Shown here one piece after another: positions 1 through 6,576 of a stretch of DNA of 9,239 nucleotides. The position numbers and the translations under genes are program-made. Each line of letters begins with the position of its first letter. Within the stretch, counting starts at the first letter, position 1. The notes below the pieces were generated by a model. That model did no database searches. It was not told where the DNA came from and saw only the letters and a list, made by a program, of their open reading frames with translations. The DNA comes from SZUA-430 sp031413635 (GTDB lineage: Bacteria > Pseudomonadota > Alphaproteobacteria > Micropepsales > Micropepsaceae): positions 1 to 9,239 of the forward strand of contig JANOFM010000097.1 in NCBI GenBank assembly GCA_031413635.1, written 5' to 3'.

Positions 1-65
1 GTCTTGTCGCACCACCCGTCGAAGGCCACATGCGGCAGCGCTTCGGCCAAGATTTTCGCGCGCAT
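1..65 (-). CDS. COQ9 family protein, N-terminal fragment (cut by window edge)
   Basis: Only the first 21 codons are inside the window. They read MRAKILAEALPHVAFDGW followed by CDK. The ALPHVAFDGW stretch is the characteristic N-terminal start of the alphaproteobacterial COQ9 family (the 'rpsU-divergently transcribed' family), whose eukaryotic member is a lipid-binding ubiquinone biosynthesis factor that assists the COQ7 hydroxylation step. The ATG at 65 is chosen because GGA of CGGATGAT sits about 8 bases upstream. The frame stays open upstream to the def stop codon but offers only non-ATG starts there. The gap to def is 29 bases, so both genes are probably cotranscribed. A role in ubiquinone synthesis is inferred from the family; the catalytic or lipid-binding part is not visible. 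Confidence 0.72.
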   Translation of the reverse strand, partial: MRAKILAEALPHVAFDGWCDK

Positions 66-94
66 ATCATCCGTCGGCGTGGCGGCGGATCTGT

Positions 95-646
95 TCAGTC
101 TTTTTGCTCGAGCCAATGTTTCGTCTCGCTTTCGAAGATGAGCTTTGTCAGATCGGTCATGCGTTGAGGGTAAAGGATACCATCAAGGTGGTCGCATTCG
201 TGTTGAACAACGCGGGCGTGAAAACCCTTGGCAACGCGCTCGACGATCGTTCCGTCGAGGCCGGTGCCGCGGTAGCGGATATGGGAGGGGCGTTCGACCC
301 AACCACGTAGGCCCGGCACCGAGAGGCACCCCTCCCAGCCGCCTTCAATATCCTTCGAGAGAACTTCGACGACCGGATTCGCCAGGACGGTAAGCGGTGC
401 CGTGTGGTCGAAGGCTTCGGCTTCGCTGAGGCCGGGGTCGGCGCGGTTGGCGTGGGCTTGAAAGATCACCAGGCGGACCTGCGCGTGAACCTGAGGTGCC
501 GCGAGGCCCGCGCCGTGGGCATCGGTCATGGTTTCGACCATATCCTCGACCAAACGCCGCAGTTCGGGATCGGCAAGATCGGTGATCGCCTCGGCCCGTT
601 TTCCAAGGATGGGATGGCCCATCCGTGCGATTTTTCGGATCGTCAT
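95..646 (-). CDS. def: Peptide deformylase
   Basis: Peptide deformylase removes the formyl group from the N-terminal methionine of new proteins, using a metal ion (usually Fe2+). All three family motifs are present in this 183-residue protein: GAGLAAPQ (residues 45-52), EGCLS (105-109, with the metal ligand Cys107), and HECDH (149-153, two His ligands and the catalytic Glu). The length is normal for the family. The gene is not beside fmt here, so the genome may carry a second, fmt-linked copy; this is an inference. The start is ambiguous. The ATG at 646 gives the usual MTIRKIARMGHPIL start, but the best Shine-Dalgarno match (GAGG at 659-662) lies about 13 bases away, and a TTG one codon earlier (649) would be better spaced. 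It is transcribed away from rpsU and toward the COQ9-family gene. Confidence 0.95.
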   Translation of the reverse strand: MTIRKIARMGHPILGKRAEAITDLADPELRRLVEDMVETMTDAHGAGLAAPQVHAQVRLVIFQAHANRADPGLSEAEAFDHTAPLTVLANPVVEVLSKDIEGGWEGCLSVPGLRGWVERPSHIRYRGTGLDGTIVERVAKGFHARVVQHECDHLDGILYPQRMTDLTKLIFESETKHWLEQKD

Positions 647-684
647 CAAGCTGATATGACCTCGTGTCGCGGGCCTCGCAAGGG

Positions 685-713
685 TGGACAGCGCCGCACG
701 GCTCTGGTATCAC
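685..713 (+). promoter_or_regulatory. Candidate sigma70 promoter for rpsU
   Basis: TGGACA at 685-690 (5 of 6 to TTGACA) is followed after 17 bases by TATCAC at 708-713 (4 of 6 to TATAAT). A TG one base before the -10 box (705-706) gives an extended -10. The predicted start near 720 leaves a leader of about 70 bases before rpsU. This rests on consensus matching only. No comparable promoter for the divergent def gene was seen in this spacer. Confidence 0.4.
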
Positions 714-729
714 CCGCGCCGCTTCTTGA

Positions 730-765
730 GGGCGGCTCCATCGCTGGCGCTGCCCCATTTTTATT
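730..765 (+). promoter_or_regulatory. Hairpin plus T-run in the rpsU leader, possible attenuator
   Basis: GGGCGGC (730-736) pairs with GCTGCCC (749-755), including one G-T pair. Inside it CCA (738-740) pairs with TGG (745-747) around a TCGC tetraloop. The stem is followed by CATTTTTATT (756-765). This has the shape of an intrinsic terminator on the plus strand, yet it lies between the candidate promoter and the ribosome binding site of rpsU. No plus-strand gene precedes it, so an attenuator or a 5' stabilising hairpin is more likely than a plain gene-end terminator. On the other strand no T-run follows the hairpin. Confidence 0.4.
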
Positions 766-778
766 GAACAATTTGGCC

Positions 779-783
779 GGAGG
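779..783 (+). promoter_or_regulatory. Ribosome binding site of rpsU
   Basis: GGAGG sits 6 bases before the TTG codon at 790. It decides that TTG is the start of rpsU, because no in-frame ATG precedes the conserved MQIIVRDNN start. Confidence 0.8.
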
Positions 784-789
784 CTTACT

Positions 790-1032
790 TTGCAGATCAT
801 CGTGCGTGACAACAATGTCGATCAGGCCTTGAAGGCGCTCAAGAAGAAGATGCAGCGCGAAGGCTTGTTCCGCGAGATGAAGCTGCGCAATCACTTCGAG
901 AAGCCGTCGGAAAAGCGCGCACGCGAAAAGGCGGAAGCCATCCGCCGCGCGCGTAAGCTGCAGCGCAAGAAGTTGCAGCGCGAGGGTCTTCTGCCCAAGC
1001 CGCCGCCGAAGGTCAGACCGCCGCGCGGCTAA
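790..1032 (+). CDS. rpsU: 30S ribosomal protein S21
   Basis: S21 is a small basic protein of the 30S ribosomal subunit that helps base pairing between the mRNA and the 3' end of 16S rRNA. The 80-residue product begins MQIIVRDNNVDQALKALKKK and continues with the family pattern GLFREMKLRNHFEKPSEKR (residues 25-43), then an Arg/Lys-rich helix. The start codon is TTG, read as Met, with GGAGG 6 bases upstream. The protein is somewhat longer than the 71-residue E. coli S21 because of a Pro/Lys/Arg tail (KPPPKVRPPRG, last 11 residues), which varies in the family. It is divergent from def and the COQ9-family gene and convergent with the ABC permease. A terminator hairpin follows. Confidence 0.96.
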   Translation: MQIIVRDNNVDQALKALKKKMQREGLFREMKLRNHFEKPSEKRAREKAEAIRRARKLQRKKLQREGLLPKPPPKVRPPRG

Positions 1033-1058
1033 TCGCGCGAGCGTCGCCGGAAAATTCA

Positions 1059-1094
1059 GGCCGCGCCCTTCGGGGTTGCGGCCTTTTCCTTTTA
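1059..1094 (+). terminator. Rho-independent terminator after rpsU
   Basis: GGCCGC (1059-1064) pairs with GCGGCC (1078-1083). Inside it CCC pairs with GGG around a TTCG tetraloop. The T-rich tail TTTTCCTTTT (1084-1093) follows, as expected for termination of plus-strand rpsU transcription. The tail overlaps the TAA stop (1092-1094) of the convergent permease gene. Read on the minus strand, the same stem is followed by TGAATTTT, so it may also stop transcription from the ABC operon. Confidence 0.8.
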
Positions 1095-2633
1095 GGCGTG
1101 ACGCGGCGCACGCCAGAGATCGCGCAGGAAGCCTGTGAAGGACGTGCTGGAGTCGGGCCTGAGCAAGTTGGCTCTGAATACGCGAGCGACGACGCGGATC
1201 ATCCACCACAGTGTCGCAATGCTGACCACGAGCGCGCCCAACACGTCGAGCCCGTCAGGCGAACCGATTGACCGCACCATCATCGCGAACGGCGCGAAGA
1301 AAGGAATGAACGAGGCTATGCGGCCCAAGTCGCCGTCCGGAGCGACGGCAATGGCGATGGGCAACATAAAGATCGGCATCGTGACCATTGTGGCCGGCGC
1401 CACGATTGCCTGAGCGTCGGTGATCGATGTCGCGGCGCTGCCGGCGGCGAGGAAAAAGACGCCGATGGTCAGGTAGGACAGGGCGAAGAACGTGAAGAGC
1501 TGCAGCGCTTTTTCGGGCGTCGAAACGCTTGCCATTAGGTTTTCGACCAACGCTTTGGCGGTCGGGAACAAGATGTCGATGCTGGCAAGGGCGCTTGCGA
1601 TCCAAACGCCGATCAACAGCATCGCAAGCATCAGGCCGGTGAACAGTTTGCCTGCCATCAAGGTTTCCGCGCGCACGCAGGAGAGCAAGAGTTCGGCCAC
1701 ACGGCTGCTCTTTTCCTCGACCAGCGCCATGACCACCATGTTCGCGGTCATGAAAACCGCCAAAAACAGCATCAGATAGACGATGACCGCGCTGATGACC
1801 GCGTATTGACGAATTTGGGAAACGGCGCCGATCTGCTCGGGGTCGGGATCGATGGTGCGGATCGGACCCGTCGCTCCGAAAATCGTTCCGGTCTCGGTAT
1901 CGGGGACCGCGAGCGCGAGCGCGCGCCGACGTTTCAACTCGGTATCGAGTGCTGCGCGCAAGAACTCGCGCACGCCGAGACGGGATAAGTCGTCGGAATA
2001 GTATTCCGCGGTCTTGCCCTCTTCGCCAAACCCTTGCGGGATGACAAGAATGGCCCATAGCGGGGCGGCGCCGCGGGGCCCGGTCACGAGCTTTTCAGCC
2101 GAGAGATACGGACGCGCGGCTTCTAAAATATCCGTAGCGCCGGAAACTTCCAGCGGGATCTCGACGCGAATGAACCTTCGACGCGGGGCATTGAAGGGCG
2201 GCGAATTGGGTTTAAGCGACGGGCGAAGTGCCACGAACGCACTCCCGATGCCGCCCATCGCTTCGATAGAGTCGATCGTACCAGGGCTTTGCGGGTCGCC
2301 GTCGAGCAAGAGGCTCGCGAGCTTGGGCTCGCTGGTGCGAAAGCTCTCGGGCTCGGCATGTTCGGACGCGTATTGCGCAAGTTCGGTCAGTCCCATGGCC
2401 ACCACGTCGCGTTCCAGTGCGGCGTCGATCGCGGGCAGCATTACCCCGGTCTTGTCGATGACGGCGAAATGGCGGATCGGTCCGCCCAAGGCCGCCAACT
2501 GAGACTGCGAGGCAGTCGGCAAAACGCCGCCGATCAGCATGTAAACGGGCAACAGCAACATGCCGAAGACGAAGGCGCGCGATGTCGCGTGCTGGACGAA
2601 GCCATGCCAGGCGATAAGCCAGACCTGTCTCAT
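1092..2633 (-). CDS. ABC-2 type (NatB-like) transporter permease
   Basis: This is the membrane subunit of an ABC exporter; the substrate cannot be read from the sequence. The 513-residue protein has one N-terminal membrane helix (about 20-39), then a long, probably extracytoplasmic domain (about 40-275). A C-terminal membrane block follows, with helices near 277-303, 327-350, 376-398, 406-430, 437-455 and 462-483. EEKSSRVAELLLS (residues 306-318), just after the first helix of this block, resembles the conserved cytoplasmic loop of NatB/YhaP-type ABC-2 permeases. The start is the ATG at 2633, which overlaps the ATPase stop codon as ATGA, so the two are translationally coupled. The same frame is open further upstream, but that part lies inside the ATPase gene. 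NatAB in Bacillus exports sodium, but assigning sodium here would be a guess. Confidence 0.9.
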   Translation of the reverse strand: MRQVWLIAWHGFVQHATSRAFVFGMLLLPVYMLIGGVLPTASQSQLAALGGPIRHFAVIDKTGVMLPAIDAALERDVVAMGLTELAQYASEHAEPESFRTSEPKLASLLLDGDPQSPGTIDSIEAMGGIGSAFVALRPSLKPNSPPFNAPRRRFIRVEIPLEVSGATDILEAARPYLSAEKLVTGPRGAAPLWAILVIPQGFGEEGKTAEYYSDDLSRLGVREFLRAALDTELKRRRALALAVPDTETGTIFGATGPIRTIDPDPEQIGAVSQIRQYAVISAVIVYLMLFLAVFMTANMVVMALVEEKSSRVAELLLSCVRAETLMAGKLFTGLMLAMLLIGVWIASALASIDILFPTAKALVENLMASVSTPEKALQLFTFFALSYLTIGVFFLAAGSAATSITDAQAIVAPATMVTMPIFMLPIAIAVAPDGDLGRIASFIPFFAPFAMMVRSIGSPDGLDVLGALVVSIATLWWMIRVVARVFRANLLRPDSSTSFTGFLRDLWRAPRHA

Positions 2634-3559
2634 GGCTCGGCGCCTTCCACTTCGCCGCCCGCAAGGGCGACAAAGACCTCGTGCAAGGTGGGGGGCGAGG
2701 AATCGAAGCGCGTGAGTTTCACGCGATGTTCGAAGCAGGCGGCGAGAACCAGTTGAGGGTCGGCGCCGCGCGCCATCGTGATCTCCCAATGATGAGTCTT
2801 GTCGGTCGGCGGTTCGACGGTTGCGACGCCCGGCACACCCTTCAGGAACGAGAGGTCGTTTTCGGATTCGAGTTTGATCGTGCGCGGCACGGCGGCGCGC
2901 GCCTCGTGCAGATCGCCGTCGAAGGCCTTGCGGCCTTTCACAAGTATGACGAAGCGGTCGCACAGGCGCTCGGCGTGGCTCATGGTGTGGGTGGAAAACA
3001 GAACCGTCGTGCCCGCCGCCGCGAGACGGCGAATCGCGTTTTCAAGTTCGTTCTGATTGATCGGATCGAGGCCTGAGAACGGTTCGTCCAAGATCACGAG
3101 TTCGGGTTCGTGGGCGATGGCGGTGATCAGCTGAACCTTTTGCGCCATTCCCTTCGACAGCGCTTCGATACGGCGGTCCTTGGCGAAGCCGAGGCCGAGT
3201 TCGTCGAGCAATTGGCCGGCGCGGGCGCGTGCCTTGTGCGCTCGCATGCCTTTGAGCTTGGCGAAGTAGACGATCGTATCCAACGCGGACATGCGCCGGT
3301 AGAGACCGCGCTCCTCAGGCAAATAGCCGATGCGTCGCTGAACGCTGCGGCCGGGCGGCTTGCCGAAGATCGAGACGGTGCCGGTGTCGGCGGGCGTGAT
3401 GCCGAGGATCATGCGCAGGGTCGAAGTTTTGCCGGCGCCGTTGGGACCCAACAGTCCCAGAATTCGTCCCCTTGGCGCGGCAAAGCTTACGCGGTCGACG
3501 GCGAGGAAGTCGCCATACCGCTTGGTCACGCCCGACAGTTCTAGAACTAAGTCCCCCAT
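2630..3559 (-). CDS. ABC transporter ATP-binding protein (NatA/YhaQ-like, DUF4162 tail)
   Basis: This ATPase drives the exporter whose permease is the next gene. The 309-residue form has a Walker A motif GPNGAGKT (38-45), signature LSKGM (134-138), Walker B LVILDEP (154-160), D-loop SGLD and H-loop His191. The Q-loop region reads GYLPEERGLY (78-87), with Glu in place of the usual Gln, a variant I associate with NatA-like ATPases. Residues from about 220 to 300 look like the DUF4162 C-terminal domain of the YhaQ group. The start is uncertain. ATG 3559 gives the expected N-terminus but has only a run of Gs immediately before it. A TTG at 3586 has GGAGG 9-10 bases upstream and would add 9 residues. 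The stop overlaps the permease start by ATGA. Confidence 0.93.
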   Translation of the reverse strand: MGDLVLELSGVTKRYGDFLAVDRVSFAAPRGRILGLLGPNGAGKTSTLRMILGITPADTGTVSIFGKPPGRSVQRRIGYLPEERGLYRRMSALDTIVYFAKLKGMRAHKARARAGQLLDELGLGFAKDRRIEALSKGMAQKVQLITAIAHEPELVILDEPFSGLDPINQNELENAIRRLAAAGTTVLFSTHTMSHAERLCDRFVILVKGRKAFDGDLHEARAAVPRTIKLESENDLSFLKGVPGVATVEPPTDKTHHWEITMARGADPQLVLAACFEHRVKLTRFDSSPPTLHEVFVALAGGEVEGAEP

Positions 3560-3677
3560 GCCCCCGGCACGCCTTGTGGGCCGCAAAGAACCACGCCCTC
3601 CAACGCAAGACAACACCGCAGAACGCGCTTGGATTAAGCCGCGATATGGTTAGCCGACGGGGATCGGCGGACGCCGC

Positions 3678-4181
3678 TCAGTGCGGGAAAACGTTCGCGC
3701 TTTTGTGACCGGCGACGATCTTCCAAGTGTCGTCGCGCTTTGCCATGGCCAAAGTCATCGCACCCTCGAATTTCAACGACGCCTGTCCGTTGGCGGCGAC
3801 AGTCTGGCTGAACTTGGTGGTGACCACGGCGGATTCTTCGTCGAGCATCACGACTTTGATGTCGTAGACCTCGAAGCGCGATTCCGGGAAGCCGGCCAGG
3901 AAGTTCGTCAGGCCCGTGATCGCTTCGGCGCGATTCTGATAGGCGGTGCGACCACCCTCGACCCAATGGAAGCCCTGATCGTCGGCGTAGAACTCGCCGG
4001 CGCCGGTGGCGTCGTGGGCGTTGACCTTGGCGGCGTATTGTTCGAGCGAGGCTTTGACTTCGGGCGCCACGGTCGTGTTCTCGGCACCCGGGGTCGCGGG
4101 CGCGAAGGGGTTCGTGCAAGACGCAGTCACAAGGAGAATTGCAACCAAGGCGGGCGTCAGAAATAGGCGGCGGCTCAACAT
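3678..4181 (-). CDS. Putative lipoprotein with NTF2-like (SnoaL/DUF4440) domain
   Basis: The 167-residue product starts with a typical lipoprotein signal: basic MLSRR, a hydrophobic core (about 6-20), and a lipobox ending TASC with the acylated cysteine at residue 22. Asp is absent after the Cys, which suggests outer-membrane rather than inner-membrane retention. Residues about 40-165 resemble the NTF2/SnoaL superfamily, a cone-shaped fold used for small-molecule binding or catalysis: a helical start (LEQYAAKVNAHDATGAGEFY), the conserved Arg/Gln-rich middle, and the closing strand DTWKIVAGHKSA. No catalytic role can be assigned. AAGGGG lies about 7 bases before the ATG. It sits 77 bases after the GNAT gene and 118 bases before the ABC ATPase, so it may be a separate unit or the first gene of the ABC operon. 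Confidence 0.82.
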   Translation of the reverse strand: MLSRRLFLTPALVAILLVTASCTNPFAPATPGAENTTVAPEVKASLEQYAAKVNAHDATGAGEFYADDQGFHWVEGGRTAYQNRAEAITGLTNFLAGFPESRFEVYDIKVVMLDEESAVVTTKFSQTVAANGQASLKFEGAMTLAMAKRDDTWKIVAGHKSANVFPH

Positions 4182-4212
4182 GTAACACCCCTTCGATCAA
4201 TTGCTTTGTTCA

Positions 4213-4241
4213 TCTCTAGCCCGTCCGGAACGCGGTGTCAG
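4213..4241 (-). promoter_or_regulatory. Candidate promoter for the lipoprotein gene
   Basis: On the minus strand CTGACA (4241-4236, 5 of 6 to the -35 consensus) is followed after 17 bases by TAGAGA (4218-4213), a weak -10 box. It would start transcription near 4206, about 25 bases before the lipoprotein ATG. The -10 match is poor, so this is tentative. Confidence 0.3.
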
Positions 4242-4258
4242 GGGGGCAGACGAGAAGT

Positions 4259-4738
4259 CTATAATATCTTGCGGAGGTTAACGGCGTAGTCAGTATATCC
4301 GGCGGCTCGGTAGGCGTTCATCGCGCGGATGTTGGGGCTTAAGGCGCCGATGTGAACGGATTTCAGCCCGAGCGAGCGGAAGTGACTCTCGCAACATTTC
4401 AGTAACGATCTGCCGATGTGGCGGCCGCGTTCAGCCTCCTCGACAAAGAGTTCGGCGACATAACCGTAAGGGCGCTCCTCTGGCCGCACATAGGTTTCCT
4501 CCTGTTCGACATAGCAGACGGCCCATCCGAGAACGATTTCGGCGTCCTCGGCAACGAAGATGCGGCCTTGCTTCGCTGTCGCCCGCTCAACGAGTTCGGG
4601 CAGGAACTCTTCGCCCACGGCGGCGTCCAGCCGGCGGTTGGATTCGAACTGCGCTTCGTAGGTGTTCGAGCCCAGGATGAAGCGTTGCAGCGCGGGTTTG
4701 TCGCGAGCGAGGTCGAGGTCGCGGATGTGAACGGTCAT
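4259..4738 (-). CDS. GNAT family N-acetyltransferase
   Basis: This is a 159-residue acetyl-CoA dependent acetyltransferase of the GNAT superfamily. Motif A is visible at about 93-117 (YVAELFVEEAERGRHIGRSLL), with the pyrophosphate-binding RGRHIG turn at 104-109. Motif B follows with the usual NIRAMNAYRAAGY pattern (136-148) near the C-terminus. The length matches a single GNAT domain. The acceptor substrate (an amino acid, amine or protein N-terminus) cannot be told from the sequence. Its ATG lies 4 bases after the stop of the upstream four-helix membrane protein, which in turn follows pntB by 3 bases, so it is probably the last gene of the transhydrogenase operon. No strong Shine-Dalgarno sequence precedes it, which fits translational coupling. 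Confidence 0.88.
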   Translation of the reverse strand: MTVHIRDLDLARDKPALQRFILGSNTYEAQFESNRRLDAAVGEEFLPELVERATAKQGRIFVAEDAEIVLGWAVCYVEQEETYVRPEERPYGYVAELFVEEAERGRHIGRSLLKCCESHFRSLGLKSVHIGALSPNIRAMNAYRAAGYTDYAVNLRKIL

Positions 4739-4742
4739 GACG

Positions 4743-5141
4743 CTAACCGATCAAGCGTACGAGGAGCCACGCCGCCAACGCGAGGAACACGGCGCCGGCA
4801 ACTTGAACTTCCCAGGCGCGTTCAGCCGATACGCGATCCAGGCTGCGCATGGCGAGAGCGGGCGCGCAAAACGAAATGAGTGCCTTCACGATTTGGGCCC
4901 ATCCGACGAGCGTGAGAATGATGCCCGCATCAGACCAGACATCATGAAAACCCACAATCACGGCGCCGAACACCAGGCTCATGAAGCCGTTGAGGAAGAC
5001 GCCGACGTGCCTTTGCGCGCGGAGCAGCAGGAAAAATTGCACCCAGACCCGAGGCTGCAAGACGTGTGAGAGGCCTATGACGGCGAAGTGCACGGCAGCG
5101 TAGATTTCGACAGCCCTGGTCAGTTCAGCCGCCGCCGTCAT
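4743..5141 (-). CDS. Uncharacterised four-helix membrane protein
   Basis: I do not recognise this 132-residue family with confidence. It has four likely membrane helices at about 10-28, 48-66, 72-92 and 112-131, joined by short loops. Several polar or aromatic residues sit at helix ends: His18, His26, His45 and a GFHDVW turn (64-69), which could be a binding or structural feature. There is no signal peptide beyond the first helix. The ATG is only 3 bases after the pntB stop (TGA GGC ATG), so translation is almost certainly coupled to pntB. The GNAT gene follows 4 bases later. Position suggests a role tied to the transhydrogenase or general membrane energetics, but this is inferred from context only. 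Confidence 0.8.
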   Translation of the reverse strand: MTAAAELTRAVEIYAAVHFAVIGLSHVLQPRVWVQFFLLLRAQRHVGVFLNGFMSLVFGAVIVGFHDVWSDAGIILTLVGWAQIVKALISFCAPALAMRSLDRVSAERAWEVQVAGAVFLALAAWLLVRLIG

Positions 5142-5144
5142 GCC

Positions 5145-6548
5145 TCAACCGAGCGCCTTGACGATTTCTTCCGTCATCTTCTTCGCGTCGCCGAACAACA
5201 TCATCGTGTTGTCGCGGAAGAACAGTTCGTTTTCGACGCCGGCGTAACCCGAGCCCATGCCGCGCTTGATGAAGAGCACGGTCTTGGCTTTCTCGACATC
5301 CAGGATCGGCATGCCGTAGATCGGCGACTTGGGATCGGTTTTGGCCGACGGGTTCGTCACGTCGTTGGCGCCGATGACGTAGGCGACGTCGGCGGTGGGG
5401 AACTGGCTGTTGATGTCGTCGAGTTCGAAGACCTCGTCGTAAGGCACGTTGGCTTCGGCCAGCAGCACGTTCATGTGACCGGGCATGCGGCCCGCGACCG
5501 GATGGATGGCGTAGGAGATTTTCACGCCTTCCTTCTTCAGCTTGTTCGCCATTTCGTGCAGCGCGTGCTGGGCTTGGGCCACCGCCATGCCGTAGCCGGG
5601 GATGACGATGACGGAGGAGGCATTCTTCAGAATGAACGCGGCGTCGTCGGCCGAACCGATTTTCACCGGACGCGTTTCGGCCTTGCCGGCCGGGCCCGCG
5701 ACTTCACCGCCGAAGCCGCCCAGGATGACCGAGAAGAACGAGCGGTTCATGCCCTTGCACATGATGTAACTTAGAATGGCGCCCGACGAGCCCACCAGTG
5801 CGCCGGTGATGATGAGGGCGGAGTTTTCGAGCGTAAAGCCGATGCCGGCGGCGGCCCAGCCGGAATAGGAATTCAGCATCGAGACGACGACCGGCATGTC
5901 GGCGCCGCCGATCGGGATGATGAGCGTCACGCCTAAGACGATCGCTAAAATTGTAATCGCCCAAAACGTCCAAGTGTCGGCGCCGTGGCTGGTGACGAGC
6001 AGAACGATCAGGGCGAGGACCGCGACGGCCAGCAAGATGTTGATCGCATGGCGCGCCGGCAGAAGGATCGGTGCGCCCGACATGTTGCCGTTGAGTTTCG
6101 CGAAGGCGATCACGGAGCCCGAAAATGTGATGGCGCCGATGGCGACGCCGATCGACATCTCGATCAGCGATTGCATGTGGATGTTGCCGGTCTCGCCGAT
6201 GCCCATGGCTTGCGGCGCATAGAGTGCGGCGGCGGCGACGAAGACGGCGGCGAGACCCACCAGACTGTGAAAGGCCGCGACGAGTTGCGGCATCTGGGTC
6301 ATGGCGATCTGGCGCGCGGTGATGGCGCCGATGGTGCCGCCGACGGCGACACCGAGCAAGATCAAGCCCCAGGTGACGACGTCGCCCGATCCCATCACGG
6401 CCAGCGTGGTGAGGATCGCGATCGCCATGCCGATCATGCCGAGCTGGTTGCCGCGGCGCGAGGAGACGGGGCTCGACAGGCCGCGCAGGGCCAGAATGAA
6501 CAGCGTTCCCGAGACCAGATAGAACAGCGCGGCGAGATTGGGGTTCAT
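5145..6548 (-). CDS. pntB: NAD(P) transhydrogenase subunit beta
   Basis: PntB carries half of the proton-conducting membrane domain (domain II) and the NADP(H)-binding domain III of the proton-translocating transhydrogenase, which makes NADPH from NADH using the proton gradient. The 467-residue length is typical. Visible landmarks include AAFHSLVGL (91-99), whose His94 matches the proton-path His of E. coli PntB. GGADMPVVVSMLNSYSGWAA (214-233) carries the conserved Asp and Asn. The NADP-binding motif is IPGYGMAVAQAQ (316-327), followed by HPVAGRMPGHMNVLLAEANV (349-368), VIGANDVTNP (391-400) and RGMGSGYAGVENELF (429-443). The start is the ATG at 6548; the frame is open upstream but that part lies in the previous gene. 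It follows the 96-aa membrane protein after 28 bases. Confidence 0.97.
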   Translation of the reverse strand: MNPNLAALFYLVSGTLFILALRGLSSPVSSRRGNQLGMIGMAIAILTTLAVMGSGDVVTWGLILLGVAVGGTIGAITARQIAMTQMPQLVAAFHSLVGLAAVFVAAAALYAPQAMGIGETGNIHMQSLIEMSIGVAIGAITFSGSVIAFAKLNGNMSGAPILLPARHAINILLAVAVLALIVLLVTSHGADTWTFWAITILAIVLGVTLIIPIGGADMPVVVSMLNSYSGWAAAGIGFTLENSALIITGALVGSSGAILSYIMCKGMNRSFFSVILGGFGGEVAGPAGKAETRPVKIGSADDAAFILKNASSVIVIPGYGMAVAQAQHALHEMANKLKKEGVKISYAIHPVAGRMPGHMNVLLAEANVPYDEVFELDDINSQFPTADVAYVIGANDVTNPSAKTDPKSPIYGMPILDVEKAKTVLFIKRGMGSGYAGVENELFFRDNTMMLFGDAKKMTEEIVKALG

Positions 6549-6576
6549 TGTCTTCAGCGCCTCAAGCGTGAGTTTC

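Noticed and set aside
1092..2963. A 623-codon open frame that would extend the permease 110 residues upstream
   Set aside because: The extra part lies wholly inside the ATPase gene and is Arg-rich with no domain character. The ATG at 2633 with the ATGA overlap and a hydrophobic first helix is the natural start.
3653..3668. Small inverted repeat GCCGA/TCGGC after the lipoprotein gene
   Set aside because: The stem is 5 bp and no T-run follows in either direction, so it does not qualify as a terminator.
5088..5774. Plus-strand open frame opposite the start of the four-helix gene and the end of pntB
   Set aside because: Same antisense composition artefact (His, Asp, Val and Gly rich), with no recognisable domain and two well supported genes opposite.
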